Source of the DNA: Kiritimatiellia bacterium | GTDB lineage: Bacteria; Verrucomicrobiota; Kiritimatiellia; JAAZAB01 | DNA length: 64,000 bases | Assembly: GCA_028718125.1 (NCBI GenBank) | Contig: JAQUMN010000004.1 | Span: forward strand, 62,001 to 126,000 | Direction of reading: 5' to 3' | Shown: positions 16,289 to 24,437 of the stretch, piece after piece | Position numbering within the stretch: position 1 is the stretch's first letter | Layout of the letters: every line of letters begins with the position of its first letter | Made by a program: the position numbers and the translations under genes | Notes under the pieces: model-generated | What the model saw: the letters and a program-made list of their open reading frames with translations, nothing else | Told to the model about the DNA's origin: nothing | The model's database searches: none

Positions 16289-18073
16289 TTATGAACGCCG
16301 TTTCAGCCATCCTTGATCGCAATACCAGCGGGCAGTCTGTATCAATCCTTCCTCGTTGGAATAGCGCGCCTGGTATCCCAGCTTTTCCCGCAATTTACGC
16401 GTATTGAACGACCGGTCTTTGGTAAAGAACGCCAGCCGCCGCCGGTGAATGGGCGGCTCGACGCCCAGCGCTCGGCATACCCATTCGCACACGTCGGCGG
16501 CCAGAAAGAACGGTAACGCCGGCAGGCGCACGAGGCGGAACCGGTTGCCCAGCTCGCCGGCCACGATCCGCGCCATCTGGTCGAGGGTCACACACTCCGC
16601 GTTGCCGCAAATGAAGATCTCGTCCTGGGCGGCGGCATGCGTCGCCGCCAGGATTATAATATTGGTAAGATCGTCCACGTGGATCAGGTGATACAGGCAC
16701 TGACCGTGTCCAAGCAGGAACAAAGTGCGGCGCGAGGCCATCCGGAAAAATTTCAGCAGGCGCGTGTCGCCCGGCCCGTAAATGGCCGTCGGCCGGATCA
16801 CGGTGTAGGGCAATGACTTCTTCTGGGCAAAATCCCTAAGCCACATTTCGGCCTCAGCCTTGGTCTGCTGGTAGATGTCACCCGGGTGCATGGAATAAAG
16901 CTCGTCGGCCGGCGGGTTGGCGATATGGCCGTGGACCCCCACCGTGGAAACGTGCACGAATCGCTTGAATTCAGGATTCCTCGAGGCGGCCCGGGCCAGC
17001 AGTTGAGTGCTGAGCACGTGTACCTTGTGATACATGGCGTCGGCATGCTTGGCCTCCCGGTAGGCCGCCGCCACGTGGAAAATATATTCCACTCCCTGTG
17101 CGGCTTCGGCCACCACGGCCTCGTCAAACACGTTGCCCCTGTGCCAGCGGATGGGCAGATCGAGCAGCGCTTCCAGGCTTGATGAGGCCCGGGCAATGGC
17201 ATGCACTTCCAAGCCGGCGCGCGCCAGCTTGCGGGTCAGGAGGGCGCCGGTAAAACCGGTCGCACCGGTAACCAACACGCGGGTACCGGCGGGAATTGCG
17301 CAGACCGGCTGGTTGAGCTCGAACGCGGCGGGCTCCCGACGCCGTAATTCCAGGATGACCGGCGAACCCCAGCGCCGAACCAGGCCGACCCAGCGCAATA
17401 ATCCTTCCCCTGCGGCGGAAAGCGGCCGGCATCTCAGGCGGCGATGCATTACCATGGGCAGGACGAACTGGCCTCTCCGCCGGCCGGGAACAAAGCTATG
17501 GCGGGCGAAAGCCCCGATGATTTCATCGTGACGAAACAGGCGGAACGCGCGCGTATTGCCTTCCAGCTTTTTCTTGGCGCCGAACAAGCGCGGGGCCGCA
17601 CAGTTCAGGCTCTGGCTGGTGGGATAATCTACAATCACGGCGCGCGCGGCCACCCGGCAGAGTTCGCCGATGAGTTCCTCCCAGCGCGCACAATGGGTCA
17701 CCAGCCGGAAACACAGAACGGTGTCGAAAGACCGGTCGGCAAAGGGGAGCTTTAATACGTTGGCCACCTGGAACCGACATTTCCCCGTGTCAACGAGCGC
17801 GGCAATGCGCCGGCGACATGCCTCCGCGCTGCCAACGACGGTTACCGGATATTTTTCCCGGCAGAGCGGTACGGCCAGCTGGCCGTGGCCGCCGCCGACA
17901 TCAAGAATGGTAACGCCGGGATGATCCCGGAGCAGATCGAGGACGGCGGCTTCCTGGATTTTCAGCATCCAGGCGCCGACCGCGCCGGCAAATCGTCCCG
18001 CATAATCATCGGACGCGGTTTCGATGTCCGCAGTTTCGGGAAACTTATTCAAAATGTCGTGCGGCGGAACCAT
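16289..18073 (-). CDS. Methyltransferase-NAD-dependent epimerase fusion protein
   Basis: The 594-residue protein joins two enzymes. Residues 1-250 form a class I SAM methyltransferase (motif I ILDVGGGHGQLAVPL; LPFADRSFDTVLCF). From about residue 265 an extended SDR follows, with the NAD-binding VLVTGATGFTGALLTRKL, HVAAAYRE, catalytic YQQTKAE and IRPTAIYGPGD. The C-terminal GNAECVTLDQMARIVAGELG fits sugar-nucleotide or 3-beta-HSD-like epimerase/dehydratases. I chose the ATG at 18073 because the methyltransferase fold begins there; the ORF extension to 18169 looks non-coding. It may tailor a surface sugar or lipid, but no glycosyltransferase is adjacent. It is transcribed divergently from the pyrimidine phosphorylase. 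Confidence 0.85.
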   Translation of the reverse strand: MVPPHDILNKFPETADIETASDDYAGRFAGAVGAWMLKIQEAAVLDLLRDHPGVTILDVGGGHGQLAVPLCREKYPVTVVGSAEACRRRIAALVDTGKCRFQVANVLKLPFADRSFDTVLCFRLVTHCARWEELIGELCRVAARAVIVDYPTSQSLNCAAPRLFGAKKKLEGNTRAFRLFRHDEIIGAFARHSFVPGRRRGQFVLPMVMHRRLRCRPLSAAGEGLLRWVGLVRRWGSPVILELRRREPAAFELNQPVCAIPAGTRVLVTGATGFTGALLTRKLARAGLEVHAIARASSSLEALLDLPIRWHRGNVFDEAVVAEAAQGVEYIFHVAAAYREAKHADAMYHKVHVLSTQLLARAASRNPEFKRFVHVSTVGVHGHIANPPADELYSMHPGDIYQQTKAEAEMWLRDFAQKKSLPYTVIRPTAIYGPGDTRLLKFFRMASRRTLFLLGHGQCLYHLIHVDDLTNIIILAATHAAAQDEIFICGNAECVTLDQMARIVAGELGNRFRLVRLPALPFFLAADVCEWVCRALGVEPPIHRRRLAFFTKDRSFNTRKLREKLGYQARYSNEEGLIQTARWYCDQGWLKRRS

Positions 18074-18254
18074 AGTCAACGGCGGCCACCCAGATATACA
18101 CTGCCTTCGCACCCCGCCAGGACCGGGACAACGCAAACCAGGCTGCCAAAAATTAACCGCTCGATACATGAAAAGTGCTTCATATCATCACGTTTTTTAA
18201 TTCAATCAATCAAGACTTCGGCAATTATTTCATCCACATCAGGCCTCACGGTCA

Positions 18255-18286
18255 TTGACATGACATACTTATATTGGATATATACT
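18255..18286 (+). promoter_or_regulatory. Candidate promoter for the pyrimidine phosphorylase gene
   Basis: A consensus -35 TTGACA (18255-18260) is followed by TATATA (18279-18284, 18-bp spacer) or TATACT (18281-18286, 20-bp spacer). The ATG of the next gene starts only nine bases after TATACT, and no ribosome site is visible, so the transcript could be leaderless or nearly so. Confidence 0.45.
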
Positions 18287-18295
18287 GCATTAGCC

Positions 18296-19597
18296 ATGGT
18301 ACCGCAATGGATTATTGAAAAAAAACGCAATGGTCGCGCCCTGACGGACGAGGAAATCGGTTTCTTTATCCAAGGTTATACAAATGGCGCCATCCCCGAC
18401 TACCAGATGGCCGCCTTGGCCATGGCCATCACGCTCCAGGGCATGACCCCCGACGAAATTGCCTCCCTGACCCGAAGCATGTTGCATTCCGGTATCATCC
18501 TGGACACCTCATCGCTGCGCAAACCAAAGATTGACAAGCATTCTACCGGAGGCATCGGCGACAAGATTTCGCTGGCCCTGGCGCCGCTGGTTGCCTGTTG
18601 CGGCATCGCCGTGCCCATGATCGCCGGACGCAGCCTGGGCCTTACCGGCGGAACCATTGACAAGTTGGAATCCATCTCCGGTTACCGCACCCAGCTCGAT
18701 GAGGCCGCTTTTCTCCACGTGCTGAATACCTGCGGTTGTTCAATCATCCGCGCCATGGATAACATCGTCCCCGCCGATAAAAAACTATACGCGCTCCGCG
18801 ATGTCACCGGGACCGTATCCTCGATCCCCTTGATTGTATCCAGCATTTTAAGCAAAAAACTGGCGGCCCGACTGGATGGCCTGGTGCTGGATGTGAAATG
18901 GGGACGCGGCGCTTTTATGACGACGCGCACGGATGCCAAAGCGCTGGCGCAAGCGCTGGTCAAAACCGGGCAACACCTTAATCTGCGCATTGAGCCGCTC
19001 GTCACGGATATGAATCAGCCCCTGGGCCGCGCGGTAGGCAACGCCCTGGAAGTGGCGGAAAGCGTGGATGTCCTGCAGGGAAACGGCCCGGCGGACGTAG
19101 TGGCGCTCACCCTCGAACTCGGCGCGCGCATGCTCATGATGGGCGGCGTGGCCGCAGATCGCAAACAGGCCCTGGAACGGCTCCGTGCCAAACTTCAGGC
19201 CGGGGAGGCGTTTGAGCGCCTGAAGACCATGGTGCAACTGCACGGCGGCGATCCGCATACGCTGGATGATCCGTCGCAGTTGCCCGCTGCCGCCATCCGT
19301 GAACCCTTGCCGGCCCGCCACGCCGGCTTTGTTCAAACCGTGGATGCCGGGGCCATCGGCCGGGCTGCCCTGCTCCTGGGCGCCGGCCGCACACGCGTGA
19401 CGGATGCGATTGATCCCGCTGCCGGGATCACCGCGCTGAAAAAAATCGGCGAGGCGGTGTCCATCGGCGAGCCGCTGGTAATCCTGCACACGAACCGCCG
19501 GGATTGCCTGAAGGAAGCGCGCGCTCTTACTGCGGACGCCTTCCGGATAACCGCGGAGAGCGTTTCGCCGCCCCCGCTCATGACGCTCGAAATTTAG
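18296..19597 (+). CDS. pdp: Pyrimidine-nucleoside (thymidine) phosphorylase
   Basis: This cytosolic enzyme splits thymidine, deoxyuridine and perhaps uridine with phosphate to give the base and (deoxy)ribose 1-phosphate. The 433-residue length is exactly that of Pdp/DeoA enzymes. Hallmarks are KHSTGGIGDKISLALAPLVA, AGRSLGLTGGTIDKLES (phosphate and sugar site) and LDVKWGRGAFM. The C-terminal domain (ADAFRITAESVSPPPL) is also typical. The ATG at 18296 aligns with family starts (MVPQWIIEKKRNG); the ORF track extends it into the divergent promoter. With the purine phosphorylase and cytidine deaminase it forms a nucleoside salvage cluster. Confidence 0.93.
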   Translation: MVPQWIIEKKRNGRALTDEEIGFFIQGYTNGAIPDYQMAALAMAITLQGMTPDEIASLTRSMLHSGIILDTSSLRKPKIDKHSTGGIGDKISLALAPLVACCGIAVPMIAGRSLGLTGGTIDKLESISGYRTQLDEAAFLHVLNTCGCSIIRAMDNIVPADKKLYALRDVTGTVSSIPLIVSSILSKKLAARLDGLVLDVKWGRGAFMTTRTDAKALAQALVKTGQHLNLRIEPLVTDMNQPLGRAVGNALEVAESVDVLQGNGPADVVALTLELGARMLMMGGVAADRKQALERLRAKLQAGEAFERLKTMVQLHGGDPHTLDDPSQLPAAAIREPLPARHAGFVQTVDAGAIGRAALLLGAGRTRVTDAIDPAAGITALKKIGEAVSIGEPLVILHTNRRDCLKEARALTADAFRITAESVSPPPLMTLEI

Positions 19598-19621
19598 GAG
19601 CCACTAGAGTCAATTGCATAA

Positions 19622-19735
19622 GTTGCCGCAAAGAGGCGCAAATAAGAAATCTGAAGAATTATGATTTATAGTGTATTCTGTTTAATATCACGCTGCTTTA
19701 TTGTTTTGTGTCCTTTGTGCATTTTTGCGGCTAAC
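19622..19735. repeat. Inverted-repeat element with GCCGCAAA arms
   Basis: The left arm GCCGCAAAGAGGCGCAAA (about 19625-19642) is an imperfect reverse complement of the right arm TTTGTGCATTTTTGCGGC (about 19715-19732). The region between is AT-rich and non-coding. It is similar in plan to 6733-6829 and occupies most of the gap between the pyrimidine and purine phosphorylase genes. Confidence 0.5.
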
Positions 19736-19760
19736 CATAGTTTTGAAATTGGTTAATCAT

Positions 19761-20609
19761 ATGAATCTGGCAATGCTGGCACAAGGCGCGCAAGCCGTTC
19801 GCGCCGCATTCCCAAAGGCGAAACCTGTGGGCGGGCTCATCCTGGGCTCCGGCTGGCGCGCAGCCGCTGCGGCCTTTAAAACACAAGGCCGCCTGAACTA
19901 TAGCGCCATTCCCGGAATGGGAAGCACGACCGTGGCCGGCCACGACGGAACCCTGCTTTGGGGAACATATGCCGGCTTGGAAACGTTTGTTTTTCTGGGC
20001 CGGCGGCACTGGTACGAAGGCGCCGGCTGGGAGCCGGTTGCGCTCCCCGTCTACCTGCTCAAGGCATTCGGCGCTGCGTTTGTGGTGTTGACCAACGCCG
20101 CCGGCGGCATTCGGGCCGACCTGGTCCCGGGCGCGCTGATGGTCATTGATGACCACATCAATGCCATGGGCGTCAACCCGCTGACAGGACCGCACGATGA
20201 TTTCTGGGGCACGCGGTTTCCGGACCAGACGCGGGTATACGATAAAGATCTCCGCCGGATAATGGAGCGCGCGGCGGAACGCCTGGGACAGCCCCTGGCG
20301 CACGGAGTGTATCTAGCGACCTCGGGCCCGACTTACGAAACGCCGGCGGAAATCCGCGCGTTCCGCTCCTGGGGTGCGGATGCCGTCGGCATGTCCACCG
20401 TGCCGGAAGCCCTGCTCGCCAACGCCGCCGGGCTTCGGGTGGGCGCGCTTTCTTTCATCGCCAACCGCGCAGCCGGCCTCGGCGACCGGCCGCCGGCACA
20501 CGCCGAAATCACCGCCGCCGCGGATGCCGCCGCCCCGGTCATGAGCCGGCTCCTGCAGGAACTTTGGAAAGAGTCAAGAATGGTCTCGCGGGAGCTCGAC
20601 CCTCCATGA
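19761..20609 (+). CDS. punA: Purine nucleoside phosphorylase (trimeric PNP-I type)
   Basis: The enzyme phosphorolyses inosine/guanosine and deoxy forms to free base and (deoxy)ribose 1-phosphate. The 282-residue protein shows the trimeric-PNP signatures: ILGSGW (29-32 core), GRRHWYEG (80-87), VVLTNAAGGI (about 109-117), YLATSGPTYETPAEIRAF and GADAVGMSTVPE. The ATG at 19761 fits the family start; the upstream ORF extension is non-coding. The last dozen codons (KESRMVSRELDPP and stop) lie inside a reversed copy of dispersed repeat family A, so the natural C-terminus has been replaced or extended by repeat sequence. It is the middle gene of the nucleoside salvage cluster. Confidence 0.93.
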   Translation: MNLAMLAQGAQAVRAAFPKAKPVGGLILGSGWRAAAAAFKTQGRLNYSAIPGMGSTTVAGHDGTLLWGTYAGLETFVFLGRRHWYEGAGWEPVALPVYLLKAFGAAFVVLTNAAGGIRADLVPGALMVIDDHINAMGVNPLTGPHDDFWGTRFPDQTRVYDKDLRRIMERAAERLGQPLAHGVYLATSGPTYETPAEIRAFRSWGADAVGMSTVPEALLANAAGLRVGALSFIANRAAGLGDRPPAHAEITAAADAAAPVMSRLLQELWKESRMVSRELDPP

Positions 20610-20640
20610 ATGCCAATTTTGCCGTGATATTGGAGGGCGG
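20571..20640 (-). repeat. Dispersed repeat family A, copy 2, overlapping the punA stop
   Basis: Read on the minus strand this is CCGCCCTCCAATATCACGGC, AAAATTGGCATTCATGGAGG, GAGCTCCCGCGAGACC and ATTCTTGACTC, matching the blocks of copies 1 and 3 in order. It covers the last 13 codons of the purine phosphorylase gene and provides its TGA. Confidence 0.75.
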
Positions 20641-20714
20641 AACGCCTGCGATGCCGCCGTATTCAAATGGTCCACAGCGAGGAAAAAATATATATGATTT
20701 ATTGAAGTAGAATT

Positions 20715-20720
20715 TATAAT
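20715..20720 (+). promoter_or_regulatory. Perfect -10 hexamer before cdd
   Basis: TATAAT ends nine bases before the cdd ATG at 20730, with no ribosome site between. No good -35 lies 16-18 bp upstream (the region is AT-rich). The nine-base spacing equals that at the pyrimidine phosphorylase gene, suggesting leaderless transcription. Confidence 0.4.
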
Positions 20721-20729
20721 ATAGCCGTC

Positions 20730-21227
20730 ATGACAAATATCCAAAAACAACAATTGATTAAAAAAGCGGTCGCGGCGATGCGGCGGGCCTACGCGCCCTA
20801 CTCCCGGTTCTGCGTCGGTGCCGCTTTGCTGACCCAGGAGGGACGCGTCTTCCAGGGCTGTAACGTGGAGAACGCCTCTTATGGCCTGACGCTCTGTGCG
20901 GAACGCACGGCACTGGGCGGGGCCATTACAGCGGGACATCGCCATTTCACGGCGCTGGCTGTCGTCTCCAGTGAAGCATTCTGCGGCAAGCCGCGGGGCA
21001 TCTTTGCGGAACCCTGCGAAGCCGAGCCATGTGGCAAGCCACGGGGCTTCTTGGCGAAGAAGGGCGGCCAAACCGCGCCGATGCCCTGCGGGGCCTGCCT
21101 GCAGGCGCTGGCCGAGTTCTGCCGGCCGGATTTTGTCATTATCACGGCCGCCGCGCGTAATCCGGCGGCAATGGATGTTTATCAATTAACGGATCTGTTG
21201 CCGCGGGCATTCCGACTGGGAGAATGA
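20730..21227 (+). CDS. cdd: Cytidine deaminase with a repeat-derived in-frame insert
   Basis: Cdd converts cytidine and deoxycytidine to uridine and deoxyuridine. The active-site signatures are intact: NVENASYGLTLCAERTA (zinc ligand Cys56, catalytic Glu58) and PCGAC (Cys120, Cys123). A typical enzyme has a short loop between VVSSE and the PCGAC motif. Here about 30 extra residues occur (82-113), containing two copies of CGKPRG and encoded by a repeated DNA unit (20982-21062). The loop is at the surface in known structures, so the protein may still fold. At 165 aa it is longer than the usual 130. It completes the salvage cluster and overlaps nothing; the MBL gene starts four bases after its stop. 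Confidence 0.92.
   Translation: MTNIQKQQLIKKAVAAMRRAYAPYSRFCVGAALLTQEGRVFQGCNVENASYGLTLCAERTALGGAITAGHRHFTALAVVSSEAFCGKPRGIFAEPCEAEPCGKPRGFLAKKGGQTAPMPCGACLQALAEFCRPDFVIITAAARNPAAMDVYQLTDLLPRAFRLGE
20982..21062. repeat. Two-unit repeat inserted within cdd
   Basis: TGCGGCAAGCCGCGGGGCAT at 20982 and TGTGGCAAGCCACGGGGCTT at 21030 are two copies of a GGCAAGCCRCGGGGC unit about 48 bp apart. Each contains a self-complementary GTGGCAAGCCAC-like core. The segment is in frame with cytidine deaminase and translates to the extra loop. Confidence 0.7.
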
Positions 21228-21230
21228 AAA

Positions 21231-22064
21231 ATGATAGTGAAAATATTGGGCAGCGCCGCCGCGGAAGCGGTCCCGGCGCTGTGGTGTGAATGCGCAACAT
21301 GCCGCGTTGCGCGGAAAAACGGCGGAAAAGATATCAGGCGGCGGACATCTTACCTGATCGACGATGACTCCATGGTCGATTTCGGGCCGGATGCTTTTTG
21401 CCAGATGATTGATTTCCGCATCGACCTGTCGCGGATAAAACGGATATTGTTTACGCATTCCCACTCAGACCATCTTAACCCAGTTGACATGCAATGGCGG
21501 CAACAAGGGTTTTCGGTTGTCTCCTCCAACATCAAGATATTCGGCAATAACCTGGTAATGGAAAAAATCGAAACGCTGACGAAAGAGTCATTCGCGACGA
21601 TGATGATCGAGCCCCGCAGGATTCGCGCAGGCAGTAAGATCGTTGATGATGACATTGAAATTTATCCGCTCGAAGCAGCGCATTGTTTGAAGACAAAGGA
21701 CGAGCAGGCGCTTAATTATGTAATCGGAAGGAATTCCAGATACATCCTGATCGCCAATGATACCGGCTGGTGGCCGGAGAAATCGTGGAGGCGGATACGG
21801 AATTTCAAACTCAACGCGGCGGTTATTGAATGTACTTCGGGAATAAATCCCCTGTATATCAACGGCCGCAAAGGGCATCTTGGCGCCAATGCCTCCGTGG
21901 AGTTCCGCTCCAAGCTCCGGGAGCTTGGAGCGCTTACTGCTGAGACGCCGGTTTATGTCAACCACTTTTCCCATAACGGGAAAGTGCTGCACAAGGATTT
22001 ATGTAAATTCTTCAAACCTCACGGCATCCATGTGGCCTATGATGGATTAACAATTACCGTATAA
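21231..22064 (+). CDS. MBL-fold metallohydrolase (PhnP/PqqB-like)
   Basis: The 277-residue protein has the metallo-beta-lactamase motif THSHSDHLNP near residue 79, a later EAAHCLKTK histidine and IANDTGWW, supporting a two-metal hydrolase. The N-terminal LGSAAAEAVPALWCECATCR, with its cysteine pair, resembles PhnP-type phosphodiesterases and PqqB, where cysteines bind a structural zinc. PhnP acts on cyclic ribose phosphates; proximity to nucleoside phosphorylases, which make ribose 1-phosphate, makes a phosphosugar role attractive but unproved. It starts four bases after cdd, so cotranscription is likely. A perfect palindrome TTACCGTATAATACGGTAA overlaps its stop. Confidence 0.83.
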   Translation: MIVKILGSAAAEAVPALWCECATCRVARKNGGKDIRRRTSYLIDDDSMVDFGPDAFCQMIDFRIDLSRIKRILFTHSHSDHLNPVDMQWRQQGFSVVSSNIKIFGNNLVMEKIETLTKESFATMMIEPRRIRAGSKIVDDDIEIYPLEAAHCLKTKDEQALNYVIGRNSRYILIANDTGWWPEKSWRRIRNFKLNAAVIECTSGINPLYINGRKGHLGANASVEFRSKLRELGALTAETPVYVNHFSHNGKVLHKDLCKFFKPHGIHVAYDGLTITV

Positions 22065-22280
22065 TACGGTAAACTTGGGAAAACGATCGGGATTACAGCA
22101 TCGGTTACAACCGCTAATGACCCTCCTGCGCAAAGCTGCTGCGGAGGAGCCTCCGTGAATGGCTCGAATATTCATGGCTTTCCTCGTTTCTGACTCCTGA
22201 TTTCCGGCTTCTCCCGGGCTGTTTGTTCATGTTTGTTCATTTTCCTTTGTTGCCGCACCGGAAATAGGTATGATGTCGGC

Positions 22281-23618
22281 ATGGTTAACATTATTCCAAC
22301 GCCATTGAGCGAAGGCGCCCGGCAGGCCGTCAAGCGGCTCCAGGCCGCCGGATTTAACGCCCTTTGGGCGGGCGGATGCGTGCGCGATCTTCTCATGAAC
22401 CGCGTGCCCAAGGACTTTGATATTGCCACCTCGGCCGTGCCCGACCAGGTGGAACGTCTCTTCCCCGGCGCGGTGATGGTGGGCAAATCGTTCGGCGTGG
22501 TGCGGGTAAAAATCCAGCACCATGAATACGAAGTGGCCACCTTCCGCAAAGACCAGACTTACCGCGACGGCCGCCATCCCGAGGGCGTGGTGTTCACCGA
22601 TGAGCAGACGGACGCCCAACGCCGCGACTTTACGGTGAACGCGCTGTTCCTCGATCCACTGGCCGGCACGGTGCGCGACTATGTCGGCGGCCAAGCGGAC
22701 TTGGCTGCGCGCCTTATCCGGGCCGTGGGCCGGGCGGATGACCGGTTTGCGGAAGATCACTTGCGCATGCTGCGCGCCGTGCGGTTTGCCGCCACGCTGG
22801 ATTTCAAACTGGACCCGGCCACTACCGATGCCATCCGCCGCCACGCCCCGCAAATCGGGAAAGTCAGCGCCGAGCGCATTCAGCAGGAATTGACGCGCAT
22901 CCTGCTGGAGGCGCCGCAGCCCGGCGCGGCGATTGAACTCCTCCAGGCGGTCGGCCTGCTCCCGGTCATCATGCCGGAGATCTCAGCGCTCCGGGGCCAG
23001 GAACAGCCTCCGCAGTTTCACCCCGAGGGGGATGTCTGGACGCACACGATCATGATGCTTAACGCCATGCGCCAGCCGGATTTGCGGCTGGCCTACGCCG
23101 TCCTGCTTCACGATGTGGGCAAGCCCGGCACGGCCAAGTTCGTGGAGAACCGCATCCGGTTCGACTGTCATGCCGGCGTGGGTGCAGCCATGGCGGAGGA
23201 AATCCTGAAGCGGCTGCGCCTGCCCAATGACGACATCAAGGCCATCGTGTTTTGCATCGGCAACCACATGCGGTTCATGGATGTCCGACGCATGCGCAAG
23301 GCGACGCTCTGCCGGATGGTGGGGGCGCCGACATTCGCCACAGAGCTGGAACTGCATCGCCTGGATTGCGCGGCCAGCCACGGCGACATAACCAACCATG
23401 CTTTCCTTGTCGAGTTCCAGGCAGCGCGCCGCGCCGAGCCGGTCCTGCCCAGGCCATGGATCTCAGGCCATGACATCATGTCGCTGGATATTCCCTCCGG
23501 CCCCGAAATTGGCCGCTGGAAACAACGGGTTTACGACGCGCAATTGGAAGGCCTGGTGGAAAACCGGGAGGCGGCGCTGGCATGGCTGCGGCGCGAAATT
23601 GCCGCGGCAAGGCGGTAA
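22281..23618 (+). CDS. cca: CCA tRNA nucleotidyltransferase/poly(A) polymerase family protein
   Basis: This enzyme belongs to the class II nucleotidyltransferases that add or repair the CCA end of tRNA. The 445-residue protein has the head motif LWAGGCVRDLLMNR, the catalytic carboxylates PKDFDIATSA, the RRDFTVNALF stretch and RVGRADDRFAEDHLRMLRAVRFAA. A C-terminal HD phosphohydrolase domain follows (LLHDVGKPGTAKF; GNHMRFMD). Such HD-bearing forms are usual in many bacteria. The ATG at 22281 aligns with the family; the ORF extension upstream is non-coding. TATGAT ends six bases before the ATG. A hairpin followed by eight T overlaps the stop. Confidence 0.93.
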   Translation: MVNIIPTPLSEGARQAVKRLQAAGFNALWAGGCVRDLLMNRVPKDFDIATSAVPDQVERLFPGAVMVGKSFGVVRVKIQHHEYEVATFRKDQTYRDGRHPEGVVFTDEQTDAQRRDFTVNALFLDPLAGTVRDYVGGQADLAARLIRAVGRADDRFAEDHLRMLRAVRFAATLDFKLDPATTDAIRRHAPQIGKVSAERIQQELTRILLEAPQPGAAIELLQAVGLLPVIMPEISALRGQEQPPQFHPEGDVWTHTIMMLNAMRQPDLRLAYAVLLHDVGKPGTAKFVENRIRFDCHAGVGAAMAEEILKRLRLPNDDIKAIVFCIGNHMRFMDVRRMRKATLCRMVGAPTFATELELHRLDCAASHGDITNHAFLVEFQAARRAEPVLPRPWISGHDIMSLDIPSGPEIGRWKQRVYDAQLEGLVENREAALAWLRREIAAARR

Positions 23619-23642
23619 CACTTCTGTGCCGCCGTTTTTTTT
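23611..23642 (+). terminator. Rho-independent terminator after cca
   Basis: GGCGG-TAA-CAC and GTG-CCGCC form a stem with a small bulge and a TTCT loop, followed by a run of eight T (23635-23642). The stem includes the cca stop codon. Confidence 0.8.
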
Positions 23643-23772
23643 ACTTGAACCGGATGCGGGAATGATCTTTAATCGGCTAATTTAAGGGGTAAGCACAGGG
23701 TGCCCATAAATCAACACCGCGTCACGATCCGGGGAATTGGTCGGCGCTATCAAAATAACGGGGAATACTCTC

Positions 23773-24408
23773 ATGAATACCGGTAAAAAGAGAAATACAT
23801 TGGTCATGTCCATCTATCGTGAACTGGCTGAGGAATTTCTGGGCACCTTTGCCGCTGAGCCGAAGACCGAGGTGGCCATCGGTGATTTACTGATAAATTT
23901 TGATATCGTCGCGGGGGATCCGAGTCAGGATCCGACGTTCTCCGAGCACCTGGCCAAGGCCGATGCCATCGCCATAGTTGTCCGTTTCCTCGACGTGCTG
24001 TCCCTGGAAAAGATCAAGAACATATACCGCCACCTGCCGGACCAGATATCCATCCCCGTGGCCATTTTCATGTTGCGCGACAAGGGCGAAGCGGATTTCA
24101 AGATCAGTTGCCCGTCGTGTGGCCAGAAACTCTGGCTGAGGGATACGGATGTCGCCAAGCGCGGACGCTGTCCGAACTGCACCAAGCCGTTTATCATTCT
24201 CTCGCAGGGCGATCACCTGAAATCACAGCTGATGCTGCCGGACAAGGTTGCGGTGTTCAAGGGCATACGCAACAATCCTGAATCGTTCAAAACCGTCCTG
24301 TTAAAGCTGCTTGACAGCACGCCGGCGGGCATCAAGCCGGCCGACCTGAACATCAGCGACGAAGCTTCGAAGAACGCAACGGTCCGCATTCAGATTCAGA
24401 ATACCTGA
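23773..24408 (+). CDS. Hypothetical protein with central MJ0042-type zinc ribbon
   Basis: The 211-residue product has a central Cys4 zinc ribbon, SCPSCGQKLWLRDTDVAKRG followed by RCPNC, about residues 114-138, flanked by two alpha/beta-looking regions. The N-terminal region (LAEEFLGTFAAEPKTEVAIG; ADAIAIVVRFLDVLSLEKIK) is not a recognised enzyme motif. The ATG at 23773 is chosen over 23737 because GGGGAA lies 9 nt upstream. It is a single plus-strand gene after the cca terminator, facing the TPR gene tail to tail with a 29-bp gap. Zinc binding is well supported; function unknown. Confidence 0.65.
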   Translation: MNTGKKRNTLVMSIYRELAEEFLGTFAAEPKTEVAIGDLLINFDIVAGDPSQDPTFSEHLAKADAIAIVVRFLDVLSLEKIKNIYRHLPDQISIPVAIFMLRDKGEADFKISCPSCGQKLWLRDTDVAKRGRCPNCTKPFIILSQGDHLKSQLMLPDKVAVFKGIRNNPESFKTVLLKLLDSTPAGIKPADLNISDEASKNATVRIQIQNT

Positions 24409-24437
24409 CGGCGCGAATGCCCGGGGGACCGCGATTG

